The position numbers were made by a program, and so were the translations under genes. A stretch of DNA of 64,000 nucleotides, taken from the NCBI GenBank assembly GCA_013397435.1, contig VZRG01001521.1, positions 1,761 to 65,760 of the forward strand. Direction: 5' to 3'. The stretch comes from Erythrocercus mccallii. Taxonomy: Eukaryota; Chordata; Aves; Passeriformes; Dicruridae. Below, one piece after another: positions 51,001-61,221 of the stretch. The notes below the pieces were generated by a model, which was given only the letters and a program-made list of their open reading frames with translations, was not told the origin of the DNA and ran no database searches. Each line of letters begins with the position of its first letter. Position 1 is the stretch's first letter.

Positions 51001-52029
51001 AGAAAGAAGCTGTTTCAGAAGAGCACAGCTGTCCTGGGCTTTGTGCACACAAGGGCTTCTCAGAGCAGCCCCTTGACCCCATGCCGGCTCTGTGACCTCT
51101 GCCACTCTGACTGATAACAGAGATCGCAGTTTGTGTTGAGGCTTTATTCTCTGCTGCACAGAGAGAAACATTAAACTGCAGAGTGACTAAGTGCCTTTTC
51201 AAAGGCTACATAATGAATCAGTGAATGAACGACTCCCAGCAGCTCCAGACCCCTTCTCTCTGCAGCACAATGCCTTTCTCCCTGTATGAAGATGTGCCTG
51301 TAGTGTAGGTTGCATACAGAATTATGTATTTCAAAAGAAATTTGAATATTAATATTTATATTGTACTGATGCCACTGTCCTCTAGGCTCTGTAAATAGCA
51401 GCACCACAACAATGTGAATTATTCCTTTTATGCAAACCCTGGCCAGTGAAATAGCTTGCCAATACAAAATAAAATTGCTGCACAAAAGTTTGACAGCTAC
51501 ATTCATTATATATGTCAATCAAAGGATCCTAAAGGCTTTATTGTCACGGTACAGTGTCTGAACAATCTGCTAACCCAATATGTTGCAAAGCTATTTTCTC
51601 ACTACTCCTTCCATTTAAAAAATAGCCACCAATAACTTTTGACAAACAGTCTGAGAAAACTGCATGAGCAGCAAGGAGATCTTAGATTTTCTTGGGTATC
51701 TGTGGGTTGGAGCCTTCCACTCGCTGGGCTCTGTCACACGTCACAGTAGATGAGATCTGGTCAGAAACACGGAGCCCTAAAATTACCCTACAAAGCCCAG
51801 GCAGGCTGGAGTCGTGGGGAGGGCTCGGGGACTAAGGGAGGGAAAGTTACTCTAAATAGAAACTAATTAAATCATTTTTGGTTAAGGCTTTTGGTTGCTT
51901 TGCCCGGTGTCAGACATGCAAGCTCCTCTGTCCCAGGTCTCCTCCAAGTTAGGCTGGGCCCGTTTTGATGAGCTCTTGCTCTCAACACAACACCCTACAG
52001 CTTGGGAGTGGGTATCTGTGTTTCCCTTT

Positions 52030-52317
52030 GAGTCCCTTCTTCCATCGCGCTCGCTCCTGCCGAACCCCGGCCGTCTACTTCGGCTCCATGTGTGTAACCG
52101 GGGGCAGGGAGGGGCAGGGAGGGGCGGGAGCCGGGCTGTGTCCCTGGAGGCGGCTCCGGCCGCCGGCCCCCCGCAGGGTGGTGCTGCCCCGGGCCCGAGG
52201 GCCGGGCCGGGCCGGGACTGAGGCCCGGCAGCCGCGAGAGGAGCCGGCAGCGCCCGCCCGGCCCCCACAGAGCCCCCACACAGCCCCCACACAGCCTGCC
52301 GCCTCCTCCCCACAGCC
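52030..52317. promoter_or_regulatory. Orphan GC-rich CpG island with G-quadruplex motifs
   Basis: About 290 bases of very GC- and CpG-rich DNA stand alone in AT-rich surroundings. They carry two canonical quadruplex motifs: five G runs at 52100-52128 and a regular (GGGCC)3GGG at 52199-52216. A GGGGCGGG Sp1-type site lies at 52121-52128, and short cccccacacag repeats lie near 52263-52297. It directly abuts the 5' end of a CR1 copy. No coding sequence is recognised in it. It could be a promoter for an unannotated transcript, a small GC-rich repeat, or sequence carried with the CR1. Confidence 0.5.
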
Positions 52318-52820
52318 CTGCACCTCCGCTCGGCCTGGTGAGGCCGCGTCTGGGGAGCTGTGTCCACTTCTGGGCTTCTCAGGACAAGAGGGACATGGAG
52401 CCCCTGGAGCGGGTCCAGCCCAGGGTAACAGAAATGATTAAGGGACTGGAGAATCTTATGTATGGGGAAAGGCTGAGGGAGTTGAAAGGGATCCTCATCA
52501 AAGGGTATCAGTATCTGAAAGGAGAGTGCCAAGAGGATGGGGCCGGGCTCTGCTTGGTGTTGCCCAACAATAGAACAAAAGGCAATGGGCAGAAATTGAT
52601 GTATGAGAAGTTCCACCTGAACATGGGTAAGAATTTCTTTACTGTGTGGGTGACCAAGCAGTGGAACAGATTGTCTAGAGAGGTTGTGGAGTCTCTCTCT
52701 TTGGAGGTATTCAAAAGCTGTCTGGACACATTCTTCAGTAACCTGCTTTGGGGGACCCTTGCTTGACTGGGAACTAGATGGCCTCCAGTGGTCCCTTTCT
52801 GGTCTTAACCATTCTGTGAA
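52318..52820 (+). mobile_element. CR1 LINE fragment, 3' half kilobase
   Basis: This is the longest and best-preserved CR1 copy in the window. Recognisable CR1 blocks run in order: gtgaggccgcgtctgg, tgtgtccacttctgggcttc, acatggagcccctggagcg, ggggaaaggctgaggga, acatgggtaagaatttcttt, gagaggttgtggagtctc, ggaggtattcaaaagctg, and the end agtggtccctttctggtc followed by accattctgtgaa. It is 5'-truncated, and the junction with the GC-rich island is approximate. Translations across it are not intact reverse transcriptase. Confidence 0.93.
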
Positions 52821-54008
52821 AGTGTGACGTTGTAATCTTGTGCCGTGACAGACCATACTAAATCTGATTTAAGAGAGTGTCATAACTTTACCATCTTTTT
52901 TCTGGAACTTAGATTAAGTTTCACAATTCAGAGTATTTTGGAAGTTGGTTGTTTCCTCTAAGTGCTCAGCTTGGTTCTTAATGTGTGCTGGTGTGTGGCT
53001 TTGCTCTCAGACCCTGGTCATGGGCACTGCAGCAGCAGTAATACCTCAGGGGGTTACTTCCTGCACACATGCCTGCCTGTGCCCTTCTGACAGCTGCTTT
53101 TGGGATGAGGTGCTGCTCTTGGCCTGTGCTAAAGGGCTGACCTAAAAGTGTAAAGAATAGCCTTTCTCTTGTGTTTGGGAGTGAACCATGGGGATGCTCT
53201 GTGAGGATGCATGCAGTGGAGATATTGCAACAGGATTGCCGATCGTGATAACCAGTGTTTCTACTGAAAAAGCCTGGTGAAGAAATTGGAAAAATGGAAA
53301 CTTTCAAAGAATTGAGGTGTTAATTCATGTGCTGAGAAAGCTGTGCTGCCCTCTCACCATCCTAAAAACCGTGTGACGTTTCTCTGAGGTGCACTGTTTG
53401 CTGCTGCATCACAGGTATGTGTTTGATCACAGGCAAAATTAAACATACTTTTGTAATCAGTGGACTCCACAAGTAACTTCAAAATACATGGGAGTAAAAG
53501 GACATAGACTGGCACAGTGTTGAAGTTTACATGTTATGGTCTGTTCCCTTCCCATGCAGCATTGCCCTCTTTTTGAGGTCCTGTACAGAGCCCTTTTATT
53601 AATGTTTTAAATAATTATCATGGTTGTGGAAAGCGCATAGAAATCTTTTCAGTGCAGTTTATACTGAGCACCAAATATTGTGTAACAGAAGGTCTGTCAT
53701 CTGTGATAACAGCTACCTTGCAACTGATAACTACCTTTGATTTCAGATTTGCAAGACTGGACTCTGCTGAACATGGTTTGGTGATGCAAAAGGCTTCCTG
53801 TAAGCGGTGGGCTGTGTGTTTCTCACCAGTCCACCTCTGGCCAAGGACGTACTTTGTAGTATGTGGGTGCAATGATAAGGACACAGCAAACACTTTTCCT
53901 CCTGTGGTAGGGCTGGGAGATCCAGTCGCTATGCTTGGTGCTGTACATGGCAAAAAAAAAGCCTAACGAAATCTGAAGCCTCTGCCTTGAGCATCACTGC
54001 TTCATCTG

Positions 54009-54039
54009 TTTCTTCTGGCCCTAAAGGGGCCAGAAGAAA
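54009..54039. other. Perfect 13-bp inverted repeat with 5-base loop
   Basis: TTTCTTCTGGCCC and its exact complement are separated by TAAAG. All 13 pairs are perfect, including five consecutive G-C or C-G pairs next to the loop. The stem is too short for a canonical microRNA precursor, and no flanking pairing extends it. Confidence 0.75.
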
Positions 54040-55195
54040 ACCCTCCTGAAGGAATGTGCTGCCCAATCCCTGTTTCTGTGAACAGGAGGTAGTGGTGGCT
54101 TCCCAGGAAGAATAAACCTGTTTTGGTGTTTACCTGTCTCACTTCTCTGTCTTGTGGGAAAATGTTATTGCTCCCTCTGTTTGGGTGATTGCTCACACTT
54201 TTGTACATGCAGACTTCATCTGTGAACTTTTAGCAGAAATTACGTGCTGATGCTGAGATGGCGTTTGCCATCTAGGAGCTGTCTTCCAGTGTCACTCACT
54301 TGTAGTTGGCATGGGGAACTCCTGTGGTATTTTCCCAATGTTTAATGTGACCTAATTGTGTGCTTCCACTCTCTGGGAGGATTAGCTCTTCTGGTGTGAC
54401 AGTTGCCATAAATTTAGTGGCATTCAGGAGCCTCTCTGGCCTTTGCAGCTTGGGTGCAAGGCACGAGTTCCTTGATTTTTCTTCATCTGCCCAGGGAAAC
54501 ATTGTGGGGTTGTGTGTACAGCCAACTGCTTTATGTTATGCCTGGTAATGGCTTCTCTGTATAAAAAAAATGTAACCTCCAGCTGTTTAATTTGCCCTAG
54601 GGGAAAAAAAAAAGCTTCCTAATAGTCTTCATATTTACTTGGCATTTTTTGTTTGAAAACAGATGGATTGATTTACAAGATAAATGACAAAGCAAGAGAA
54701 GAAAAAGTGTGTCAGTGGCTGTGCCATTAGAGGGCACTTCTGATGTGGGGATCTCACTATTGGCCTTTCTAGATTTTGGATTTTTTTTTTTTACAAGTCA
54801 GCTTTTTGGACCTGCTGCCCACCAGCTTGCTTGTTTGAGCCCAGCCAACTAATTCCCCTAGTGCCCATTGTCACCTCTTGCTGTGACCTGTAACAGAGGA
54901 GAAGGGCTGAGGTGGCCACCTTGGCAATCAGCACTTCCCTCTCAGCTTCTTTGTGCCTTCTTTGCCACTCCAAACTTGTGTGGGAGCCTCCCCACTGCAG
55001 CACTCACCCCTCCCTGTGTCCTTTTGCATGGGCTGGGAAATGGTCCTTCCTGAGCCACTGCTGCTTGAGGCACTGGCACCGAGCAGAGCTAGGCTTTCCA
55101 AGCAGGCTGGTGCTGAGGCTGTTCCCTCTGTACCAGGACCATGGACCCCTCTGCCCTGGCAGGCAGCTGGCAAGTTCTGAAATATGGTTCAGCAC

Positions 55196-55251
55196 TTTTT
55201 TTTTTTTGGGTTTTGTTGTTTTTTTTGGTTTTTGGTTTGTTTTTTTTTTTT
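55196..55251. repeat. Poly-T / T-G low-complexity tract
   Basis: About 55 bases consist of T runs broken by ggg and gg. On the opposite strand it is an A-rich, C-interrupted tail of the kind left by retroposition, but no parent element is recognised beside it. Confidence 0.85.
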
Positions 55252-55526
55252 GTATTAAATTGTGCAGCTGTCCTGGAAAGGATTAGAAATCAGTTCTGGA
55301 AAAGATTACAGTAGTTTTTAGTGCAAAGTTCTGCTGTGTCCCTAATTATTTATAAGCATCAGGATATAAGGACACCGTGTTAACCCTTCAGCAGCAAGAA
55401 AGATTGCAAATAGTCTAATATGTATGCAAAGTTACAGACTGAGTAGGTATAGTTGCAAGTTCTGAGACTTAGAAGTGAGGAAATATCAGAAATAAGGTTT
55501 CTGCTTAATATTTTGCATGTCAGACA

Positions 55527-55595
55527 TCTTGTTTGGTCAGGCAGCTAGATTAGATGAACATTGTAGGTCCCTTTCAACTGAAATAGACTATTCCA
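55527..55595 (+). mobile_element. CR1 LINE 3' terminal fragment
   Basis: The blocks ggtcaggcagctagattaga, ggtccctttcaactgaa and a terminal actattcc match the last 70 bases of CR1 in + orientation. Everything 5' of this is lost. Confidence 0.82.
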
Positions 55596-56517
55596 CACTT
55601 CTGATGGCACAGCCCTCTCCTAAGGGGTCACAGATTTGCCTACTGCCCCAGTCCTAGTTGCTCTCATCTCCACTGTAGTGGGTTTTGCTCAGGGGATAAA
55701 TTAGGGGCAGGTTGGAGGCTACTGCTCCATGGCGTCAGGGCCAGGCAAGGCTGCAGGAGCACTGTGGAGGGGTCACTGGTTTTGGCAGGTGAATGGTGTC
55801 AGGAAAAGCAGCTTCCTTCCCTACCACATGTTTCCAGGGGGCTGCTGAAAAGGTCAGGGAAGCCAAAGCAAGGCTCCTTTTTGGGCTCAGAAACCTCTGT
55901 GTTTGAAGAACCTGTGCCTGTCCAGGGGGAATCCAAAGAGCCTTGCAGGAAATGTCATTTTCCAGGTCCTTAGGGAAATGAGTATTGTGACACTACTTCG
56001 AGGCTGGAGATGTTGTCAGACCACTGGCATGCATCATCCCCAGGGGCCTGTTTGCTTAGAGCATGGCACACTGAATCACTGATGCATTCTTGGAACTATT
56101 CTGGTCCTCCACAACTTCATCTGCTGTGTTGCAGAAAAATTTAGAAGCTACAAGAGATTTTTGAAGTCTCATTGTGCCCTGCATCTTAAAAAAAAAAGTG
56201 TAACCTCCACTGCAAACTAACTCAATCTAAACAAGCTGCTATTATACTGTATCAAAGGATACTAAGAGATGTTCCATCAGTCTCAAGCTGGACGATGGAG
56301 TGCCAGCATACAGAATTATTCATTTTAACAGGTGTCTGAATATTGATGATCTCAGGAGTTTCTCCTGGCAGTCTTGCAGTGCTCAAATCATTGCTTGATT
56401 GAGAAATGCAGGTTTAGAGAATTTGTGAGATGTTCTAGTGCAGAGAGAAGAGGACCCTGAAAGTCACAGCTGGAGAGAGGGACATCACACCTAACAGTGA
56501 TGTCTACTTTTCACCAG

Positions 56518-56604
56518 CTGCCAGCACTGCTGATCCATGTGGGCTGGGCAGGGCAATGCTGCCTTCTTCATGTAAATCAGAGGAGCAGGAAAGTTAATTA
56601 CCAG
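56518..56604 (+). other. Candidate exon-like interval (87 bases)
   Basis: The interval is preceded by TACTTTTCACCAG and followed by TTACCAG|GTAAGG, a near-perfect 5' splice site. It is open in one forward frame for all 29 codons and its length is a multiple of three. The translation resembles no family I know. The acceptor's pyrimidine tract is only moderate. It could be an exon of an unannotated transcript or a chance pair. Confidence 0.2.
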
Positions 56605-57462
56605 GTAAGGTCACAAACTATTTCATTCTCAACTGAACCAAGAGGTATCAGCTCCAAATTTAGAGTTATAAAGTCAGAAGCTTCAAAACCAGAAACGTGT
56701 TTTGTAATACCCAGCAGAAGAGAAGCAGGGATTAAAATAGAGATTAGTTCACATTGTGTCTTTGAAGCTTGGATTCATGCCCATAGCTGTGGTTCTGAAT
56801 TGCTGCTCAAGCTGGAAGGCATGTGGATAGGAAATCTTGCAAAATATCAGATCTCATAGGATTTCTGCCTCTTAAAATTAGCCATGTTGCCCGATTGGAC
56901 ACTGTCAAGGCTTAGTTCTGTTTTAAGGTGGAGACTTGCTTTTAAAATTGGCCTAACGATTAATTTGAATTGGATCTGAACATAGTACATTTTCCAGATG
57001 CTGCAATAACACCTGTTAATGCAGCTACAAATAAAAAAGTACTTAGTATTTTTTAAAATGTGCAAAAGCCATGTGCATCCCTGGTATTGAGCCACAGCAT
57101 AGTTTCTCCTGGCACTGTTTGTGCTTATGGGACCTGTGAAAGTAAATCTAATGCAGATCAAGTGCCTGTTACACAAGCATGAGCTGTGGTCACCATGGGC
57201 TGTTTTAATGTGCGGTCCTTTGGCTGTTAAGGAAAAGAAAACTAATTTTTTTTTTGGAGGCTATTTCTTACATTTCTTTTATATTGCTTTTAGTTAAAAT
57301 GCAAGTATTTAGAGGAACATTTAGGTGGCACAGTGATTTTTAAAATATATTTATTATTATATACTTGTGTGTGAAGGCTTTGTGTGTGGTTTGATGACCT
57401 TTACAAGATACCATAATTTAAGGAACTTGAAGAACATGAACACTCAGGAATATCAGAATGAA

Positions 57463-57498
57463 AATAATCAGATTAAATTAAATAATCAGATTAATAAA
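57463..57498. repeat. 18-bp tandem duplication with TAATC/GATTA cores
   Basis: Two 18-base copies begin with the identical 14-mer aataatcagattaa and diverge in the last four bases. Each copy has TAATC and GATTA cores on opposite strands, the type bound by homeodomain proteins. Function is not shown. Confidence 0.75.
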
Positions 57499-60400
57499 TG
57501 TAAATTCAGTTTACACAGAGAAGAGCTATGTATCATGCTGGTGCAGCTGGATGTTAGAAGGTTTAGCCCTGCACTTTGGGACAAGGGTCTCTTGCCTCTG
57601 CATGAACTGTGATCCCTTTTCACCATGGCCTGGTGAGGTTTGAGACAGTGTTTGTGGGGATGCCAAAAAGGGCATTCTTCACTGTGGTGGTCTTTGCCAA
57701 ATCCCACTCCCAGGCTTTAATATTTTGGAAGCACTGGGACTTTTCAACAAAAGGGGTAGAATTGTGGACCACTTATATGTGGGCAAAACAGTACAATTCA
57801 GAAGCACGTCTTGGTAATGATGGTGAGGTCTTCTTTGATTGCAAAGAGATATCTAATTGCATCAGACATTTAGCAAAAAAAGTCTATTTCTTGACAAAGT
57901 TATAAACAGCTGAAAATAGAAGAATGTGAAGGGACGGCTTGTGTTGACAGGTGGCCCTACCACCCTCTGCAATAATTCTTTGATACAATCAATTGGTTGA
58001 ATGCTTACCATATCATCTCTCAAACTCCATTAATATTTCAGTTGTTTACTGTTTAGAGTGCATTTAGGGGTGCAGATTTGGAGGCTACAGGCTGATCCTT
58101 GCAGTATCACAAGTTTCGTGGTGCTTCAGCTTTGCACGCCCTCAACAAAAATTAATTGTCCCCATTCAAGGAATCTCCTAAACACAGACTTAAACTCTCC
58201 TGGATGTCCTTCTGACTTACCCAGGCAAGCCTTTAAGTTAGACTCATGCTTCTTTGCCTTCAGCAGTATATTTTAGCATATACTTACTAACTACTCATGT
58301 GATACAGCGTTGAAATGAAATTTGGAGTTTTGCTGAACATGGACATGTTTGGTCATTTTCTTATTTTAGGTATTACAGCTTCTTGGGCTGTTTTGAAGTA
58401 GGTGTTGTACACAAAATTATGGTGTTCTGTATAATCTATTTCTGTAGAAAAAGGAACATATTTTCCTACCTATTATGGAATGCTCTGATGCAGAGGCCAG
58501 TTTATTTCTAGCTCTATTTTTTTTCTAGTCCCTTTTTAGTGCTGTCAGTCTTGCCCTGTGTTATTAGGACAGTTTTGAAAACCACCTACTCTTAGTTGTA
58601 AAGCAGAGAGATAACTTCATTTTTCATTTTGTGGGGATTTCATTTGCAATTTTTCCTTAATACAAGACATAAAAAAAAATTCATAGATTTTGCTAATCAG
58701 TGATACATTTACTGCATTACACAGAATTGAAAAAATGTTTCCAAAAAATAGAAAATTAATTATTCCATTGCAGAAAGGTTCAAATAGTGCATTTAAGTCT
58801 TACTAAAGCTTTCCCTTACCAACTTATATATGGATTTTTTTCTCCAAAGCTGCCACATTTCACTTGCAGCTGCCCAGCATTTTTTAGGAGTTTACAAGTC
58901 TTGTTGGATGTCATACAAGGTTTCCTTGCAAATAAACAAACCTGCAGGACTTCATGGACAAAATGCAACTACTGTGTCTTCATCAGTCAGTTTCATGTTG
59001 GTATGGGTGTTTTAGCTGGTCTGCTTGTGTCCAAAACACGTTCTTTTATTGTGTGCTGGAGAAGGTGCTCTCTTCCCATCCTTCTTTCCATGGGCCTCAT
59101 GTGAAATCTTACTCATGCTGGTGTTGTGTGGGATGTGTAGAACACATCTGGCTTTCAACAAGCAATTATTTTTATGGAAATAATATCTTCTGGAACTGGA
59201 AATTTAGGTTAACAGATCCAGGAATCCTTCTTAGGTAATACCTAGTGTGACAGAGCAAGGCTCCTGAAAGCAGAGCACCCAAACAGATATAACTTTGAAA
59301 CTGCTCCAGAGTAATTTTGAGCATCCTCTTGAAGTTTGGATAATGTAACTACTGATTTCCATAAAGTATAACATGGTGTTTTCTTCTGTGCTCTGACCCA
59401 GTCTTTGACTGATGCTGTGTAAATTCTGTACTTACTCATATGTGTGCACATCTTTTAAGAGTAAAAACACAGAAATCATCTGACTAAAAAAATGCATTTA
59501 AAACCAGTCGAGACTGAGAATGTCCATAGTGGCATAGTTTTATTTTTAACTTGTGTCTCTTCAGGTGCTTCTATCTTTTCCAGCCTTTGCACTCTGAAGT
59601 CAGAGAGGACTTGGCATCATCAGAAGTGTGTTTCCATGTAGTGTGAGGATGCTCCTGTAAAAGTGGAGATCTAAGTCTTCTGGGGTTAGCTGGTTTGGAC
59701 TGGGCCTTGCTCTAAGACCCCAACACAATGTTCTCCCTACAGAGCAACCCAAAAATTATATCACAAATGCACACTCAACTTTTTAGCTTTATGAAGTGTG
59801 CCATACAACCAAGAGTGTTTTTCAGAAACCTTAGGTCTTACTCTTACCTGCATTTGCAGGATCCACATCAGAGACATAGTGTTCCCAAATCCTCTTGAGA
59901 GAGCCCCTTGGATAGGGAAAAACAACCTCTCCAGCTTTGTAACCTTAACAGAGATTGCAGTATTCCTTCAGAGCAAAATATGCATGACATCTGGAAACAA
60001 TTATTCCTTTAAAAATCACTCAGCGCTGAAAATGAAAACTAATAAACACTGAAGTTTCCAGTTATCCTGCAGTCTGGGTGACCCACACTGGAACAAAGTC
60101 ATTTCTAGAAAGCCTGAGCAGGCTGGGTGCAAAGCTGGTCCTGCATCCTAAAGCTGACCAAGCTGCTCTGAGACCAAGAAGTAACATTTATAGGAAATGA
60201 GGTGGAAAGGGAGGTTTTCTTCCCCTTTTTATTATGGCAAGAGAGGGGAATACAAGGAGCTGGGTCACCCTAGCAGACCTCATCCATCAAGGAACTGAGC
60301 ACAGAATTTATGGACTTAGAGCCAAATCATACTTTTTGGTAACAGGACTTATTCTTATTTGGCCCTTTTAAAACAGTCTAATGTAGAACTGTCAAAGGGT

Positions 60401-60898
60401 TGGAAAGGCCTACTGTGAAAATTCAGTGTGACTGGGGTTTGCTGGGCTAGTGAGGGAGCACAAATGCTCTCCTGGTCTTTGCTGACAGAGTGGATGTCAG
60501 GATATTTCAGAAGGGACAGATGCTAAAGCAGATCCTGATTGATTTAGATCTCACTAAATGTTGCCTTCAACCTTTCCACAGTAATGTGGAAGGTGACTGG
60601 GAGCTGGTTTTTTCTCCCTCAGCAACATTAAGGTATGCTCTAATACAGCAGTTCCTAGATTCATTATTTTGCTCAAAAGACATGGAAGACTATGGGTCTG
60701 TTCTTAGCCTGTTTTCCCGGGGGAAACATTTTGTGAAAACAGGTGGCTGTTTAGATGGCAGAGACCCAGGAGCAGTGGAAGCTCAGCAGTGCTCATGGGC
60801 AGCAGAGGACTTGCCCCAGGAAGAGGGCTCTAGGGAGATCCAGATTGTGCAAGGGAGCCCTGGAGGCAGACGGAGCTTCAGGACATGTGGAGCCAGCA

Positions 60899-60904
60899 GT
60901 TCCT
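60899..60904. repeat. Target-site duplication, left copy (gttcct)
   Basis: This six-base copy lies immediately outside the LTR terminal TG and is identical to 61216-61221. Confidence 0.85.
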
Positions 60905-61215
60905 TGTCACAAAAGGACACAAAATAAAGATGATTGACTCCAGCTTGAAGGCAGAAGAAAATCAGAAGGCTTTATTTACAATTCATTCAGCCTTTTTATA
61001 GCATGCTGCACTAAAAAGGCATATTATTGGTCCATAGAATTGACACCTCTCTCCATTGGTTAAGTAACAGAAACAACAAAGCAACACCTGGGAGAGAGAT
61101 TGTTATGGGAAAAGAAATATTGTATACACAAATTGTTTTGAAACAAGGTAAACTGTTGAAAAGTTTCCCTTGGGAAGTGCTAGCAATTCTCAGGCCCAGA
61201 AATATCAGGTCCACA
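60905..61215 (-). mobile_element. Solo LTR of an endogenous retrovirus, with 6-bp target duplication
   Basis: The element is a 311-bp TG...CA-bounded unit. On the minus strand it starts TGTGGACC and ends TTGTGACA. In minus orientation it has two CCAAT boxes (61055-61059 and 61026-61030), a TATAAAAAGG box (61000-60991) and AATAAA (60976-60971) placed just before a GCC. This is the layout of avian alpharetrovirus LTRs, where the poly(A) signal sits in U3 ahead of a short R. It is flanked by a perfect gttcct duplication (60899-60904 and 61216-61221). Six bases is typical of alpharetroviral and ERVK-type integration. No gag, pol or env sequence adjoins it, so this is a solo LTR left by recombination between two LTRs. 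Family name is not assigned. Confidence 0.88.
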
Positions 61216-61221
61216 GTTCCT
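61216..61221. repeat. Target-site duplication, right copy (gttcct)
   Basis: This six-base copy lies immediately outside the LTR terminal CA and is identical to 60899-60904. Confidence 0.85.

Larger units (their letters stand above)
41416..52029. other. Intergenic DNA without recognisable genes
   Basis: No exon of a known family is seen on either strand; open frames are under 120 codons and unrelated to known proteins. Simple repeats lie at 42688-42711 (TTTG) and 47961-48039 (AT-rich). Two regions have clustered transcription-factor-like motifs: 45420-45700 (AP-1 and CRE-like sites) and 51400-51530 (octamer-like, PBX/MEIS-like and TCF/LEF-like sites). Whether these are conserved elements cannot be told from one sequence. 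Confidence 0.55.
52821..55526. other. Intergenic DNA without recognisable genes
   Basis: No protein exon is recognised. A perfect 13-bp hairpin lies at 54009-54039, and poly-T / T-G tracts lie at 54781-54793 and 55196-55251. The segment 54810-55180 is richer in GC and has several overlapping open frames on both strands, none resembling a known family. Confidence 0.55.
55596..60904. other. Intergenic DNA without recognisable genes
   Basis: No known protein exon is recognised. An exon-like interval lies at 56518-56604. An 18-bp tandem repeat with homeodomain-type cores lies at 57463-57498. The 145-codon frame at 60490-60927 runs into the solo LTR and has no family resemblance, so it is regarded as chance. 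Confidence 0.55.

Noticed and set aside
51882..52856. 324-codon minus-strand open frame, the longest after SOCS5 apart from a frame spanning the N gap
   Set aside because: It runs antisense through a CR1 copy and a GC-rich island in which stop codons are naturally rare. The product is Pro/Ala/Gly/Arg low complexity with no domain.
54810..55290. Cluster of overlapping open frames on both strands
   Set aside because: Frames are equally open on both strands because of local GC content. Part of one is translated poly-T; no family match.
60490..60927. 145-codon plus-strand open frame
   Set aside because: It has no family resemblance and terminates inside the solo LTR on the opposite strand. It was also considered as retroviral internal sequence, but the matching target duplication places the element's edge at 60905.
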